Of a stretch of DNA of 64,000 nucleotides, positions 45,363 to 55,784 are shown piece by piece. The notes below the pieces were generated by a model that saw only the letters and a list, made by a program, of their open reading frames with translations, did not search any database and was not told the origin of the DNA. The stretch is from assembly GCA_035772735.1 (NCBI GenBank), contig JASDFA010000002.1:39948501-40012500 (forward strand). The letters run 5' to 3'. The stretch comes from Datura wrightii (taxonomy: Eukaryota; Streptophyta; Magnoliopsida; Solanales; Solanaceae). The position numbers and the translations under genes were made by a program. The stretch's first letter is position 1, and each line of letters opens with the position of its first letter.

Positions 45363-46756
45363 TGTTCGTCTGTTTGTTATATGGGTGTATAACTACACGC
45401 AAGTGCACGTGGTCGAACAAGTAGTAAAGTGACTTAAGTAAGCCAAGTATCGATCTCACAGGGACTGGGATGAGGTAACAAATTACTTAAGTGTTACTAT
45501 ATTGATTCTAAAAATGAAGACAACAGTGCAACAAAGAGTTTGATATATTTTGATTTCTAATTTTATCCTAAGTCTACAAAGATTATATAATTTGAGTCTG
45601 AACTATGAATGTGAGCATGCTGAAATTAAACGAACATGTAAGGAAATAAATTATCGATGTGATTTGGTTAACTTTTCCTCCGGTTGCTAGTCAAGAACTA
45701 TTGCCAATGGATTAAAACTCTCGTATTTAACCCAACATAAGAATCATGAACCGTCCACCTACATTTCTGTGATTAAACAAAATTCATGTTCTAGCCATAC
45801 AAACCCGGTTCCTTAATTGACTAATACGACCTTCAGGTATATTTCTATCCTGAAGGTAAATCAATTCTCAATTTTCCCAAACCAAGAAAAGATCATATCC
45901 TATTGATTCACAACTTTCCAATTTCTTGCTCTCTCGAGTGAAACCGGACTTTTTAGATGTACATTAATATAGGTCACACATTAATGCAGTAAGAACAAGA
46001 AGCAGTAGAACAACCATGGAAGAAAAGATGAAAAACCAAATTGATCAACAATCACATTTCAATACAATTGTTCTTAACCTCAGCAAGAAGAGGAATTAGC
46101 CACTCATTTGTGGATTAAACATCGTTAAATGAGTGTTAAACATACAAGCAATTGAATTAAAGAAGAAGGAGATAGAGAAAAAACCCTGATAATTTTGTCC
46201 CCTCAACTGCCTGTAACCCACGTTCTTGCTCCACCAAGTCAGAATATTGAAAAATGAACCTAAGTGTTCTATTTATACTAGTGGGAATTTTTCCCGGAAT
46301 AACAAGCAACGTGTCACGGAGTGCATCGCGGAGGCTCACTGGAAATGGACTGTCCAGGTAATAAAGCCCAATGTGGCACGGCGTGCAACGCGGGGCTAGG
46401 CCAACGTGCCACGGCCCCAACGCGCACCCACACTGGAATTTGGCCAAAAATTCCCTAGCCAGGCAGAAGGCCTCCGCGATGGTAGCGTGACACGGCTCCA
46501 TTGCGGAGCCCCTTTAATTCCTACCATCCAATGCTTTGTCCTTTGCTAATCATCCCAGTCCATCCCCAGTCTTTCCCAACACGGATTTTAGATTCAGAAA
46601 ATTACATTTCACCTGCAAAATAAAGCTAATCATGTTTGTTAATATAAATTCACATTTTATTATAAATCACATGAGAATGTATAATCATTGTTAGATAAAC
46701 AAGGCTAAAATGACACATTTAGGTATCACTTGGGCATATAAATTTTCCCAAGATCA
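45363..46756 (-). repeat. 5' LTR of element E
   Basis: 1394 bases; on the minus strand starts TGATCTTGGG and ends GACGAACA. It carries the TATA box absent from the 3' LTR. Confidence 0.93.
46269..46277 (-). promoter_or_regulatory. TATA box in the 5' LTR of E
   Basis: The minus strand reads TATAAATAG, a textbook plant TATA box, about 900 bases before the LTR end. It is the strongest core-promoter match in the window; activity is unknown. Confidence 0.6.
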
Positions 46757-47072
46757 GGCCGGGGCCCTGTCCCGTGCATTTCAGTTTGTTTACTCTATAA
46801 AGGCTGATGTGGACTAGTTTATATAGTAGTGTGGGTTGTGTAGTCATATCGGTTTTTCATTGCCTTTCTTAGCTTTATAGTAGCCTTGTTGGCTTTCCAG
46901 GCTGCATATTTATAATATTCAAGGCATTATTGGCCCAGTATTTATCTTGGTTGGTTGTGACAGGTGGCTTGGTCAGCCTTAGTGTTACATTTATAGATGC
47001 TATATAGCCGGCTTCTCGATCGACCATGAATCAAGTGCCAGTTGCACCCTACCCTAGTTCTAGGGCGTGAAA
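46757..47072 (+). repeat. LTR2 of complex D, right part
   Basis: Continues the LTR after E: ggccggggccctgtcccg matches LTR1 near 29260. Ends GGGCGTGAAA at 47072 and is followed by a primer site, showing it also serves as the 5' LTR of the second unit. Includes the right E duplication ggccg (46757-46761). Confidence 0.92.
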
Positions 47073-47076
47073 GACT

Positions 47077-47088
47077 TGGTATCAGAGC
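47077..47088 (+). other. Primer-binding site (initiator Met tRNA), second D unit
   Basis: Exact TGGTATCAGAGC four bases after LTR2. Confidence 0.95.
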
Positions 47089-47279
47089 GAAGTCGTGTCC
47101 TATGTAGTACACAAAGCCGTGTCTAGCAGAGTCTTGCTTATGGGTATGTTGTGCACAATACTTTTAATCAGGAGCCTACAACACATTTAGGTATTGTTCC
47201 ACTTCTTTTACTAATAGTTTGTGCTATAGGTCGAGCTCATGAGTGCTGCGATATCTAAATCGAGTTATTATTTCAGAGT

Positions 47280-48650
47280 ATGCCTATGACAAGGAAGATG
47301 ATTACAAGTTTGATTGGCACAACTGTTGGGGAGGGTACTAGTCTCCCTCTAGTGGATCAAAGAGACAGGTCAGAGGCTTAGAGTGAATCTCCTTCCCCAA
47401 GTATTACAGTTCCTCCCACACCGACCAGAGCAATGGCAAATAGACCTCCATCTCCTCCCGCACCAGCAGTACTTGATGGTAATAGAGTGGCAGACCCAAC
47501 CACGCGTGTGGTACCTCCAATTGTTCCGAAAGGACAGGGTCTTGAGGGATCTATTCAGCTGATGGCTCGTATAGCCACAGGTCAAGAGCGACGATCGGAG
47601 GTGATGGAGAGACATAGAGGCTAGACAACTAAGAGTTCCAGGGCCCGCGAGTTCTTGAGTTTGAGCCCTCCTATATTCACTAGATCAGACCCGAGCGAGG
47701 ATTCTCAGGACCTTATCGATAAGACTTATAGGGTGTTAAAGGTGATGCGAGCTACAACAACTGAGGAAGTAGAGTTGGAGTCCTTCAGACTATGTGATGT
47801 GGCCATATTGTGGTATGAGGCTTGGGCTCGATCCAGAGAAGCCGATGCACCACCAGCTGAGTAGGAAGAGTTCTCTGAGGCCTTTATGCACCAATATCTA
47901 CCCCGAGAGCTTCGACAGGCTCGAGTTGAGCAGTTTTTGCACCTAGAGCAAGGAAGTATAAGTGTGCATAGGCATTGTCTTCGGTTTAATTATCTTGCCA
48001 GGTATGCTGCTCACCTGGTTCAGATGATGGAGGATAGACTTCATCAGTTCGTGTTAGGGTTGGGGCTTCAGGGTCTTGAGATTGCTTTGGTGTATCTACT
48101 CAGGAGCACATGGGCATTTCACGAATTCAATATTTCGCTAGAAAGAAGAGGATTTGGTTCATCACTTACGGGATACTCGGAGACAGCAAGAGAAACGAAA
48201 GAGAGCTTGGATTGTGGGTCCTTATATAGGGCTGCAGGGTGACCCAGGGGCTCAGTCGTCTAGGCAGTCAGATAGGTCAATAGGGAGTGTCCTACCTCAG
48301 TTTCAGGGACAGTTAAAGGACCAAGGTCCAGCTCCATCTAGCTCTCAACAACAGGAGTGGGCAGGTCTGAGGCGACCACCATTGCTGCCATGTCCCCAGT
48401 GTGCGAAATCTCATTCAGGTCAGTGTTGTCAGGGGAAGAATGTATGTTATCGTTGTGGGAAGCCAGGGACTTTATGAGGGATTGTTTAGATAGGGTCGAG
48501 GCGGATCAGGCGCGATCAGTGGTTTCATCGCCATCCTAAATTCGACCTCCAAGACCTGATCCTCGCTAGCAATAGGCCGTGGCAGAGGCATAGGGAGAGA
48601 GGATTCTATTTCTTGGGCAACCAAGAATCGATTTTATGCTTTGGGCGGTC
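47280..48650 (+). pseudogene. gag: Gag, second D unit
   Basis: ATG at 47280 (MPMTRKMI) aligns with 29782. The N-terminal part has a TAG at about 47380, then an open stretch to TAG 47622, shared with the first unit. Capsid: SPPIFTRSDPSEDSQDL, LWYEAWARSREADAPPA; a TAG near 47862 replaces Trp. From 47886 open with HQYLPRELRQARVEQFLHLEQGS. The first knuckle is better kept than in the first unit (CPQCAKSHSGQC), and the second reads CYRCGKPGTL with a small deletion. A second shared stop is at 48567. Confidence 0.87.
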
Positions 48651-48690
48651 GATAGGACAAGGAGGCCTCACCTGATGTTGTTATAGGTAC

Positions 48691-49560
48691 TTGATTATTT
48701 ATTCTCGTGCAGTATATGTCTTACTTGATCCTTGTTCTACACTCTCTTATGTCACACCAATGGTTGCGAGTCAGTTTGAGATAGTCCCTGAGTTATTATC
48801 TATACCATTTGCTGTATCTACGCCAATTGGCGAATCTGTGTTAGCTAGACGAGTATACCAAAACTGCATAATATTGGTATGTGATAGATCAACCTTAGCT
48901 GATCTAGTTGAGCTTGAGATGATTGATTTTGATTTCATTTTGGGTATGGATTGGTTGGCGTCATGTTATGCTAATGTTGATTGCAGAGCTAAGGTTGTTA
49001 GATTCAATTTTCCCGGCGAGCCAGTCCGGGAATGGCAAGGTGATACCGCTATGCCTAAATGTAAGTTTGTTTCATACCTTAAGGCTCAGAAGTTGATATC
49101 TAAGGGTTTTATTTCTTACTTGGTTCGGGTAAGAAACTTGGAATGTGAGCCTACGACTCTCCAGTCAATTCCTATTGTAAATGAGTTCCCTGAGGTCTTT
49201 CCAGAGGATTTTTCTGGAATTCCTCCTGAAAGGGAGATAGATTTTTCTATTGATCTACTTCCAGGTACTCAGCCTATATCGATCCCTCCTTAAAGAATAG
49301 CTCCAGCAGAGCTAAGGGAATTAAATGAGTAGTTGAGAGATATGCTCGAGAAAGGATTCATTCGACCTAGTATATCACCTTAGGGTGCACCAGTGCTCTT
49401 TGTGCGAAAGAAAGACGGGCCGTTAAGAATTTGTATCGACTATAGACAGATAAATAAGGTTAAGACTAAGAATAAGTACCCACTTGCAAAGATTGATGAC
49501 CTATTTGATTAGTTACAGGGTGCTAAATGCTTCTCAAAGATTGATTTGAGATTCGGGTAC
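48691..49560 (+). pseudogene. pol: Protease and RT N-terminal part, second D unit
   Basis: Open for 200 codons (48691-49290): YVLLDPCSTLSYVTPMVASQ (the Gly after Asp-Pro replaced by Cys), FILGMDWLASCYANVD, then the RT entry motif LPGTQPISIPP. TAA at 49291, TAG 49330 (shared with the first unit) and TAG 49381 (Trp in the first unit, 31888-31890) break the RT start. RT motifs CIDYRQ-like (49428-49450) and KIDDLFD follow, with TAG near 49519. Confidence 0.9.
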
Positions 49561-50890
49561 AATCAGTAAACGCGTTAGGGAAGTTGATATCCCCAAGACT
49601 GCCTTCAAGACTAGATATGGCCATTATGAGTTCTTAGTGATGTCATTTGGTCTTACTAATGCCCCAACAACTTTTATGGACATGATGAATCGGGTGTTTA
49701 GGCCTTTTCTAGATGTATTTGTGGTTGTATTCATTAATGATATTCCGATTTACTCGCGACTCGAGGCCGAGCATGCACGTCATTTGAGAGCAGTATTACA
49801 GACTCTACAGGAGCACAGGTTATATGCTAAATTTTCTAAATGTGAGTTTTCGCTAACATCTGTGGCTTTCCTTGGTCATGTAATTACAACTGAAGGTATA
49901 AGATTGGATATTCTGAAGATAGAGGCAGTAAAGACTTGGCCCAGACCCTTGAATCCTACAGAGGTTCGCAGCTTTCTGGGGTTAGTAGGTTATTATTGCC
50001 GATTTGTGGAAGGTTTCTCTACTATCGCTGCACTATTGACAAAGTTGACTCATAAAGCAGCTAAATTTAAGTGGACAGAGGCATGTGAGCGAAGTTTTCA
50101 GGAATTGAAGGATAGGCTGACTTCAGCACCTGTCCTGATTCTTCTAGAGGGTGTTGAGGGTTATGTGGTCTATTGTGATGCTTCGAGAGTTGGGCTAGGT
50201 TGTGTTCTTATGCAACACGACAAGGTCATTTCTTATGCCTCTAGACAGTTGAGGAAGCACGAACAAAATTATCCTACCCATGATCTTGAGTTGGCAGCAG
50301 TGGTATTTGCATTGAAGATTTGGCACCATTACTTATACGGAGTACATGTTGATATCTTCACAGATCATAAAAGCCTCCAGTATTTGTTTCAACAAAAAGA
50401 GTTGAATTTACACCAGAGAAGGTGGTTAGAATTGCTGAAAGATTATGGCTTTAGCATTCTGTATCATCCGAGCAAGGCAAATGTTGTAGCTGATGCGCTA
50501 AGTCACAAGTCTATGGGTAGCTTTAGTCATATTCAGGTTGATAGGATTGAAATGATGAAGGCTCTATAGAAGTTGGCTCACTTACAAATTCGGTTACTTG
50601 ATGCCAAAGATGGGGGTGTTATTGTCAAAAACACAGCAGAATCGTCCTTGGTAGCGGAAGTTAAGCAACGACAATATGATGATGCATAGTTAGTCTTACT
50701 TAGAGATAGTATACCACAACAGAAGCAGAGCCTATTTGATTGTGGACCCAATGGAGTTCTTAGATACCAGGGCCGTCTATGTGTACCTAATGTGGGTGAA
50801 CTACGGGAAAAAATTATGAGTGAAGCTCATTATTCCCGATATTCAGTACACCCAGGTGACACAAAGATGTATCGTGACCTGAGGTAGCTA
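49561..50890 (+). pseudogene. pol: RT C-terminal part and RNase H, second D unit
   Basis: A frame change near 49570 is followed by 310 open codons (49637-50566), the longest pol stretch in the window. The catalytic box reads VFINDIPIYSR, so the second Asp-pair residue is Asn. The thumb motif SFLGLVGYYCRFVEGFS, RNase H VVYCDASRVGLGCVLMQ, FTDHKSLQYLFQQKELNLHQRRW and the tether LYHPSKANVVADAL are intact. A TAG at 50567 ends it; RNase H-integrase linker continues with a TAG near 50688. Confidence 0.92.
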
Positions 50891-51700
50891 TATTGGTGAA
50901 ATGGCATGAGAAAGGACATCACCAGTCTTGTGACTCAGTGTCCCAATTTCCAACAGGTAAAGGTTAAGCACCAGAGGCCTAGAGGTTTCGTGAAAGATAT
51001 AGAAATTAAAGCCTGGAAGTGGGAGGTTATTGATATGGATTTTATTACAGGATTGCCTAGGACGAGCAGCAAGCATGATTCTATCTGGGTAATAGTTGAT
51101 AGATTAACTAAATCAGCTAACTTCTTGCCAGTTAAGACCACATATGCTGCAAAGGATTATGCTAGGCTTTATATACGAGAGATAGTTCGCCTACATGGCG
51201 TCCCCTTGCCCATTATTTCTGACAGAGGTGCTCAGGTCACAGCAAACTTCTAGAAGTCTTTCCAGAAAGGCTTGGGCACTCAGGTAAGCCTCAGTACAGC
51301 ATTTCATCCTCAGACAGACGGACAGGCTGAACGCACCATTCAAATGCTTGAAGACATGTTGCGTGTCTGTGTTTTAGATTTTGGTGGAAGCTGGGATGAT
51401 CATGTGTCCTCGATTGAGTTCACCTATAATAACAGCTACAAGGCAAGTATTCAGATGGCTGCATATGAAGCTTTATATGGGCGAAAATGCAGGTCACTAG
51501 TGGGCTAGTTTGAACTTAGTGAGGCAGAGTTATTGGGGCCAGACTTAGTGCAGCAAGCTATTAACAAGGTGAAACTTATTAGAGATTGACTTCAGACAGC
51601 CCAGAGCAGGCAGAAGTCTTATGCAGATGTACATCGTCGAGCGCTGGAGTTTGTTGTTAATGATTGGGTCTTCCTGAAAGTGTCACCTATGAAAGGCTTT
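50800..51700 (+). pseudogene. pol: Integrase, second D unit
   Basis: The zinc domain has SEAHYSRYSVHPGDTKMY but TAG at 50885-50887 where the first unit has CAG, and CPNF instead of CPNC, losing a zinc ligand. Core: MDFITGLPR and IISDRGAQ; TAG at 51251, shared with the first unit. The catalytic Glu is kept in TDGQAERT (51317-51340). TAG at 51507 and TGA at 51587 (CGA in the first unit, 34091-34093) break the C-terminal part. Confidence 0.9.
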
Positions 51701-52083
51701 ATGCAATTTGGCCGAAAAGGCAAGCTGAGTCCTAGATGTGTTAGGCCCCACAGAGTTATCTGCAGGATAGGAAAAGTGGCCTATGAGTTGGAGTTGCCAC
51801 CAGAGTTAGCGGCAGTCCACCCAGTATTTCATGTATCAATGTCGCAGAAGTGTATACGAGACCCAACTTGTGTTATGCCTATCGAAGATGTCCGATTTTT
51901 GATGAGATGACCTACACCGGGGTTCCAATTGCTATTCTTGACCGTCAAGTCAAGAAACTTCGAACCAAAGAAGTCGCCTTAGTTAAAGTATTATGGAGAA
52001 GTAATAACATCGAGGAATTGACTTGGGAGGCTGAGGAGGAAATGAAGAATAAATATCCTCACCTATTTACGATGTCGACGTGA
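51701..52083 (+). pseudogene. pol: Integrase C-terminus and chromodomain, second D unit
   Basis: SPMKGFMQFGRKGKLSPR and VAYELELPPELAAVHPVFHVS run to 51907. After a one-frame shift the chromodomain is fully open (51850-52083): AILDRQVKKLRTKEVALVKV, LWRSNNIEELTWEAEEEM, KYPHLFTMST. Of the four chromodomain regions seen here this one has no stop. It would bind chromatin marks and steer integration, as known for chromoviruses. Confidence 0.92.
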
Positions 52084-52173
52084 TGTAAGGTATGTGTTTG
52101 ATACATAAGTTACTGAGTATCTATTTTGATGCATATTAAGTGAAATTAATTTCCATTCGGGAACGAATGTTCC

Positions 52174-52190
52174 TAAGGGGGGGGGGAGAA
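52174..52190 (+). other. Polypurine tract, second D unit
   Basis: Long G run followed by agaa directly before LTR3 (TATTACACCCC). Confidence 0.88.
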
Positions 52191-54854
52191 TATTACACCC
52201 CGAAATTTTTTTTGTGATTATTTGATGTTTTATGCAAGGCTAGGGAAATTACGAGTTGTATATTGGTCGTAGGTGACAAGGGAAATGTGTATGATGAAAA
52301 AACCATAGAGTATGTGAAGTTCATAAGTAAGGGTCAACATCAAACGACCATATCTCCCAATATATAATGAATTATAAGCCCCACGACCTATCATATTAAA
52401 GATATTTGAGTCTAGATTTTAGAAAAACAAATATCTTGTCAATCAAAATTCGAAGAAAGAAGTTATTTACATTTTACCGAACCATCGCGAGCAGTGACGC
52501 GGGCATGACGCCCTACCGCTTCCACTGCCCTATTTACTTAAAATCTGATTTTTCAATTGTAGAAAACATTTCCAGCTAAATTTAAATTGACCAGCTTGCT
52601 AAGGATTCCATTTCTCTCTCAATTCCAGCAGCTAGGAAAAAGAAAATCAAGGAGGAACATCAAACAAAGTTCAAGAAAATCACAAGATAAGCTGAGATTA
52701 CCTTGCCAAGTATGTTAGGGGCTGTTTTGGAGCTCATTTTGGTAAGGTTTTGAAGACGTTTTTCTGCGTTTCAAAATCTATTTGGACTACCTATATATCC
52801 ATCTTTGAGTAGGTTTCGAAATCAGGAGAAAAGAGAAGGATTTCGCCCCTTTTAAACCTCTCAAACTGCAAAGGGAAAATCTGGAAATTGGCAGCTAAGT
52901 GAGCTGCTGATGGACTATTTGTTAACTGAGTTTTTCTCGTTTTCCTTAGGCTTTTTGTCTATTTCTTTTTTTGGAATTATACTTCATATTGAGGGGTAGA
53001 ATCACAGAAAAACTAAGGTAAAATTTTTCCTCATTTTTCTCCCTCAAAAGTTAGTGAGAATTAGTTGTGAAAATGACTAAATCTTGTTGATGTTGTCGTG
53101 TGTTGGTGTTGCTATTTTGACTGCCTCTGATTAGTTATGTTGGCTTCACTTTTTTGATATAGTTTAAGCTTGTTTTTGGACTATAAAACAACTGGATTAA
53201 GGAGGTTGAAGGCTGATCATTGAGATAGGAACTCGGCTAGAGAAAAGATCATCGGAGAAAGGTATGTAAGGCGCCCCGTCTATCATTCTTTTAAGCACGA
53301 TTCGTATGTTGTGAATCAAATGAGACAGCAACCTACTTAAATGTCTTGAGGAAGTATGTTAAGATTCATTTAATATTTAAAGTCCCATGTTTTATTGAGG
53401 ATAAATGCTAAGATTATGCTTAGCTGAAGTGAGACACTTAAAGTGTGATATTGTATTGATTGTTGTCGTAGTTGTACATGGAGTTGGAGACCCCTCAGCG
53501 TGGGCATTGTTATCTGGTCCTTACTGTATGTCATGTGTATATGTGATGTTAAATGTGTTTAAAGGTCTGGTTGCTAACTGAGATTGGTGAAAGAGCCAAG
53601 ATGAGGATGTGTAAAGGATTTTAAGCCACATAAAGATGTCGCAAGCTATTGAGGGTAAACGAGCTTACCGAATTAAGATTACATGGTTATGGTTGTCCTT
53701 TATCTTATGTAAATGTTATGAAATATGTCATTCCAAGGGGATATTTCATAATACCTTTCCCTTAAACCGAACCACAAGCTAGCGAGTTTCTTAGCTCTAA
53801 TGTCCCTTGGAGACGATCTATAAATTTTGTTGAAACTCTTAGGTTATTCGTAGTTCCTTATGATTTATACAAGTTTTTAATGCATGCGTTTAAGTTCTAT
53901 TTTCTAGCTTTACATGTTATATCTACTCAGCTCCAGTTATACATTACGAAGGAGGCCTATGCAGTCCACATTTTTAGTATTTGTCATTTCTATGTTGTAT
54001 GTATTGAGCTGGTCCAATATAAGCCATATCCGCTCCATTTATGATTTTATCTAAGCTTTATTTATTTTACCCTAGTGTGGTACACTGGCTGGAGGTCTTG
54101 TTATTTTACCCCGGTGTTGTACACCGACTGGACGGAGTTTACCCCGGTATGGTACACCGGTTGGAGGCATTTTTATTTTTACACCGATATGGTACACTGG
54201 CTGGAGGCATTTTTATTTTTACCCAGGTGTTGTACACTGGTTGGATGGATTATAGATTTTATGGTCGGCTGTCTGCTAGCATGTTAGTTGTAGTCTTTGT
54301 TGTGCATTAGATTGTTGCATTTACACTTCAATAATAAATTATTGTCAGGTTTCTATTTTTAGAATTTCAGGTTGTTACTACTCCTTATTTCTGGCCTAGT
54401 TATCATTTTTGTCTTACATGTTTACAGTTTTCAGCCTTACAAACCAGTACATTTTATTCGTACTAACGTCCCTTCGTCTTGGGACTCTTCCTGCAATCGT
54501 GCTGTAGGTACAGGCCGAGGGTCAAATCATCGGACGTAGTAGGAGCCAAACTTCAGCAGAATAATGGTATGCTCCTCTCTTCCAAGAGCCATGGACTAGT
54601 TTTTATAGTAGTGTGGGTTGTGTAGTCAAATCGCTTTTTCATTGCCTTGCTTAGCTTTATTGTAGCCTTGTCGGCTTTCCAAGTTGCATATTTATAATTG
54701 TCAAGGCATTATTGGCCCAGTATTTGTCTTGGTTGGTTGTGACAGGTGGCTTGGTCAGCCTTAATGTTACATTTATAGATGTTACATAGCCGGCTTCTCG
54801 ATCGACCATGAATCGAGTGCCAGCTGCACCCTACCCTTGTTCTAGGGCGTGACG
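52191..54854 (+). repeat. LTR3 of complex D
   Basis: Starts TATTACACCCC and ends GGGCGTGACG. It has a 97-base deletion relative to LTR1 near 54594. Followed by taata, the right outer duplication (54855-54859). Confidence 0.92.
54066..54247 (+). repeat. Minisatellite inside LTR3 of D (5 units)
   Basis: Five units with the ACCCCGGTGT(G/T)GTACAC core, one more than in LTR1 or LTR2. Confidence 0.9.
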
Positions 54855-54859
54855 TAATA

Positions 54860-55418
54860 TTTCTACTTTAAATACTAGTACATTCTTTTATACTACTGTG
54901 TCAATTTCCTCGGTACATTGCATTCATGTCTATTGGTTTATACCGAGGCCTAAATAATCCTTTTCAGCAGGATTTTTTTAATCTAGCCAATTTGGAAAGC
55001 TCCATTCTTTCTAGAGCTATCAATTAAAGGTCCAGCTTAGGTTTGAGTATGTAAATAGCATATAGGGTTAGGTGGAGCCTTTTCCCCACTATATGACAGT
55101 CAAATTACTCTTGGAGGCTTGTCGATAGATGATATGAGTTGTCAGTATGTTGTTTATGGCCTGGCTGACCTTCTACTTAGTTGTTGCATAGACTATTGCC
55201 TCATTAGTTTGTTTTTTATCAGATGAAGAACCATGCGACTTTGTTAGCCCTGTATATATGTATTTTGAGTTGCCCGGTGTTCAGATATTATATATCATGA
55301 TTTTTTCAGTCCTATTTATTTTATTATGTAGCGGTGTCATCATTGCAGCCTTATCGGCCCAAATGCTATATAGGTCATATGAGTTTCAGAATCGTACCTC
55401 CCGAGGTTTGGGGTGTGA
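54860..55418. repeat. Possible LTR end fragment interrupted by D
   Basis: The segment ends GGTTTGGGGTGTGACA, read on the minus strand as TGTCACACCCCAAACC. Both are typical LTR termini, so orientation is uncertain. No primer site or polypurine tract was found next to it. Its other part would lie beyond D, in 25733-26850, but I could not match a second end. Confidence 0.4.
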
Positions 55419-55784
55419 CATACGATCCATAAGTGCCTATTATATGATGAATTGTCCAAAAGATGGCTCGTTGCCTACATATATATGGTGGAAAGTACAG
55501 GTTGTATGTCAATTATACAGTCATAAACCACCATGTAAAGCCCAACACTTAGTTCTAAAGCATGTATTTCTCATCATATGTTTACATACACACCGCAAAT
55601 TCCAAATACGATTTGTATGTCCCACCGCAACTTGCCTCTTTGCAATAGACTTCATAGTTTCGTGCTTTGTTTTCCTTCACCTATGTGCTGATTCTTTGTA
55701 CACTTATACTTTTAGAGTTAAGCTCAAAAAAGCTTTGACTCTCATAAATTCAAGTGGATATTAATGTCAACTTAGTCCTATAAA
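55419..55784. other. Unassigned segment downstream of copia remnant
   Basis: No protein motif. On the minus strand TGTTGGGCTTTACATGG (starting at 55547) could be a copia LTR start, as such LTRs often begin TGTTGG, but no polypurine tract is clear. An open stretch of 168 codons (55258-55764, plus) crosses the fragment boundary at 55418 and has no recognisable domain. Confidence 0.3.

Larger units (their letters stand above)
37110..46756 (-). mobile_element. Element E: Athila-like non-autonomous retrotransposon
   Basis: 9647 bases, bounded by a perfect 5-bp target duplication. On the minus strand the order is 5' LTR (46756-45363), Asp-tRNA primer site, gag-protease ORF (45122-42849), non-coding spacer, a second ORF in the position where Athila elements carry their env-like gene (41517-40298), a long non-coding tail, polypurine tract and 3' LTR (38488-37110). 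I find no reverse transcriptase, RNase H or integrase. It would therefore depend on another Athila-type element. LTRs differ by about 4% over 190 bases, all transitions, making it the youngest insertion here. Confidence 0.9.
26851..54854 (+). mobile_element. Complex D: tandem gypsy array LTR-internal-LTR-internal-LTR, with E inside the middle LTR
   Basis: Three LTRs of one family start at 26851, 34692 and 52191 and alternate with two internal regions (29575-34691 and 47073-52190). Each internal region has its own Met-tRNA primer site, gag, protease, RT, RNase H, integrase, chromodomain and polypurine tract. The middle LTR serves as 3' LTR of the first unit and 5' LTR of the second, and is split by element E. 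One 5-bp flank pair at the outside (taaaa/taata), with none around the middle LTR, fits unequal recombination between LTRs of one locus. The family is a chromodomain gypsy distinct from A/B/C/F: LTRs start T(A/G)TAACACCCC and are about 2.7 kb. Confidence 0.9.

Noticed and set aside
55258..55764. Open stretch of 168 codons on the plus strand
   Set aside because: It crosses the LTR-like end at 55418 and has no known motif or gene signals. The hydrophobic start comes from AT-rich DNA.
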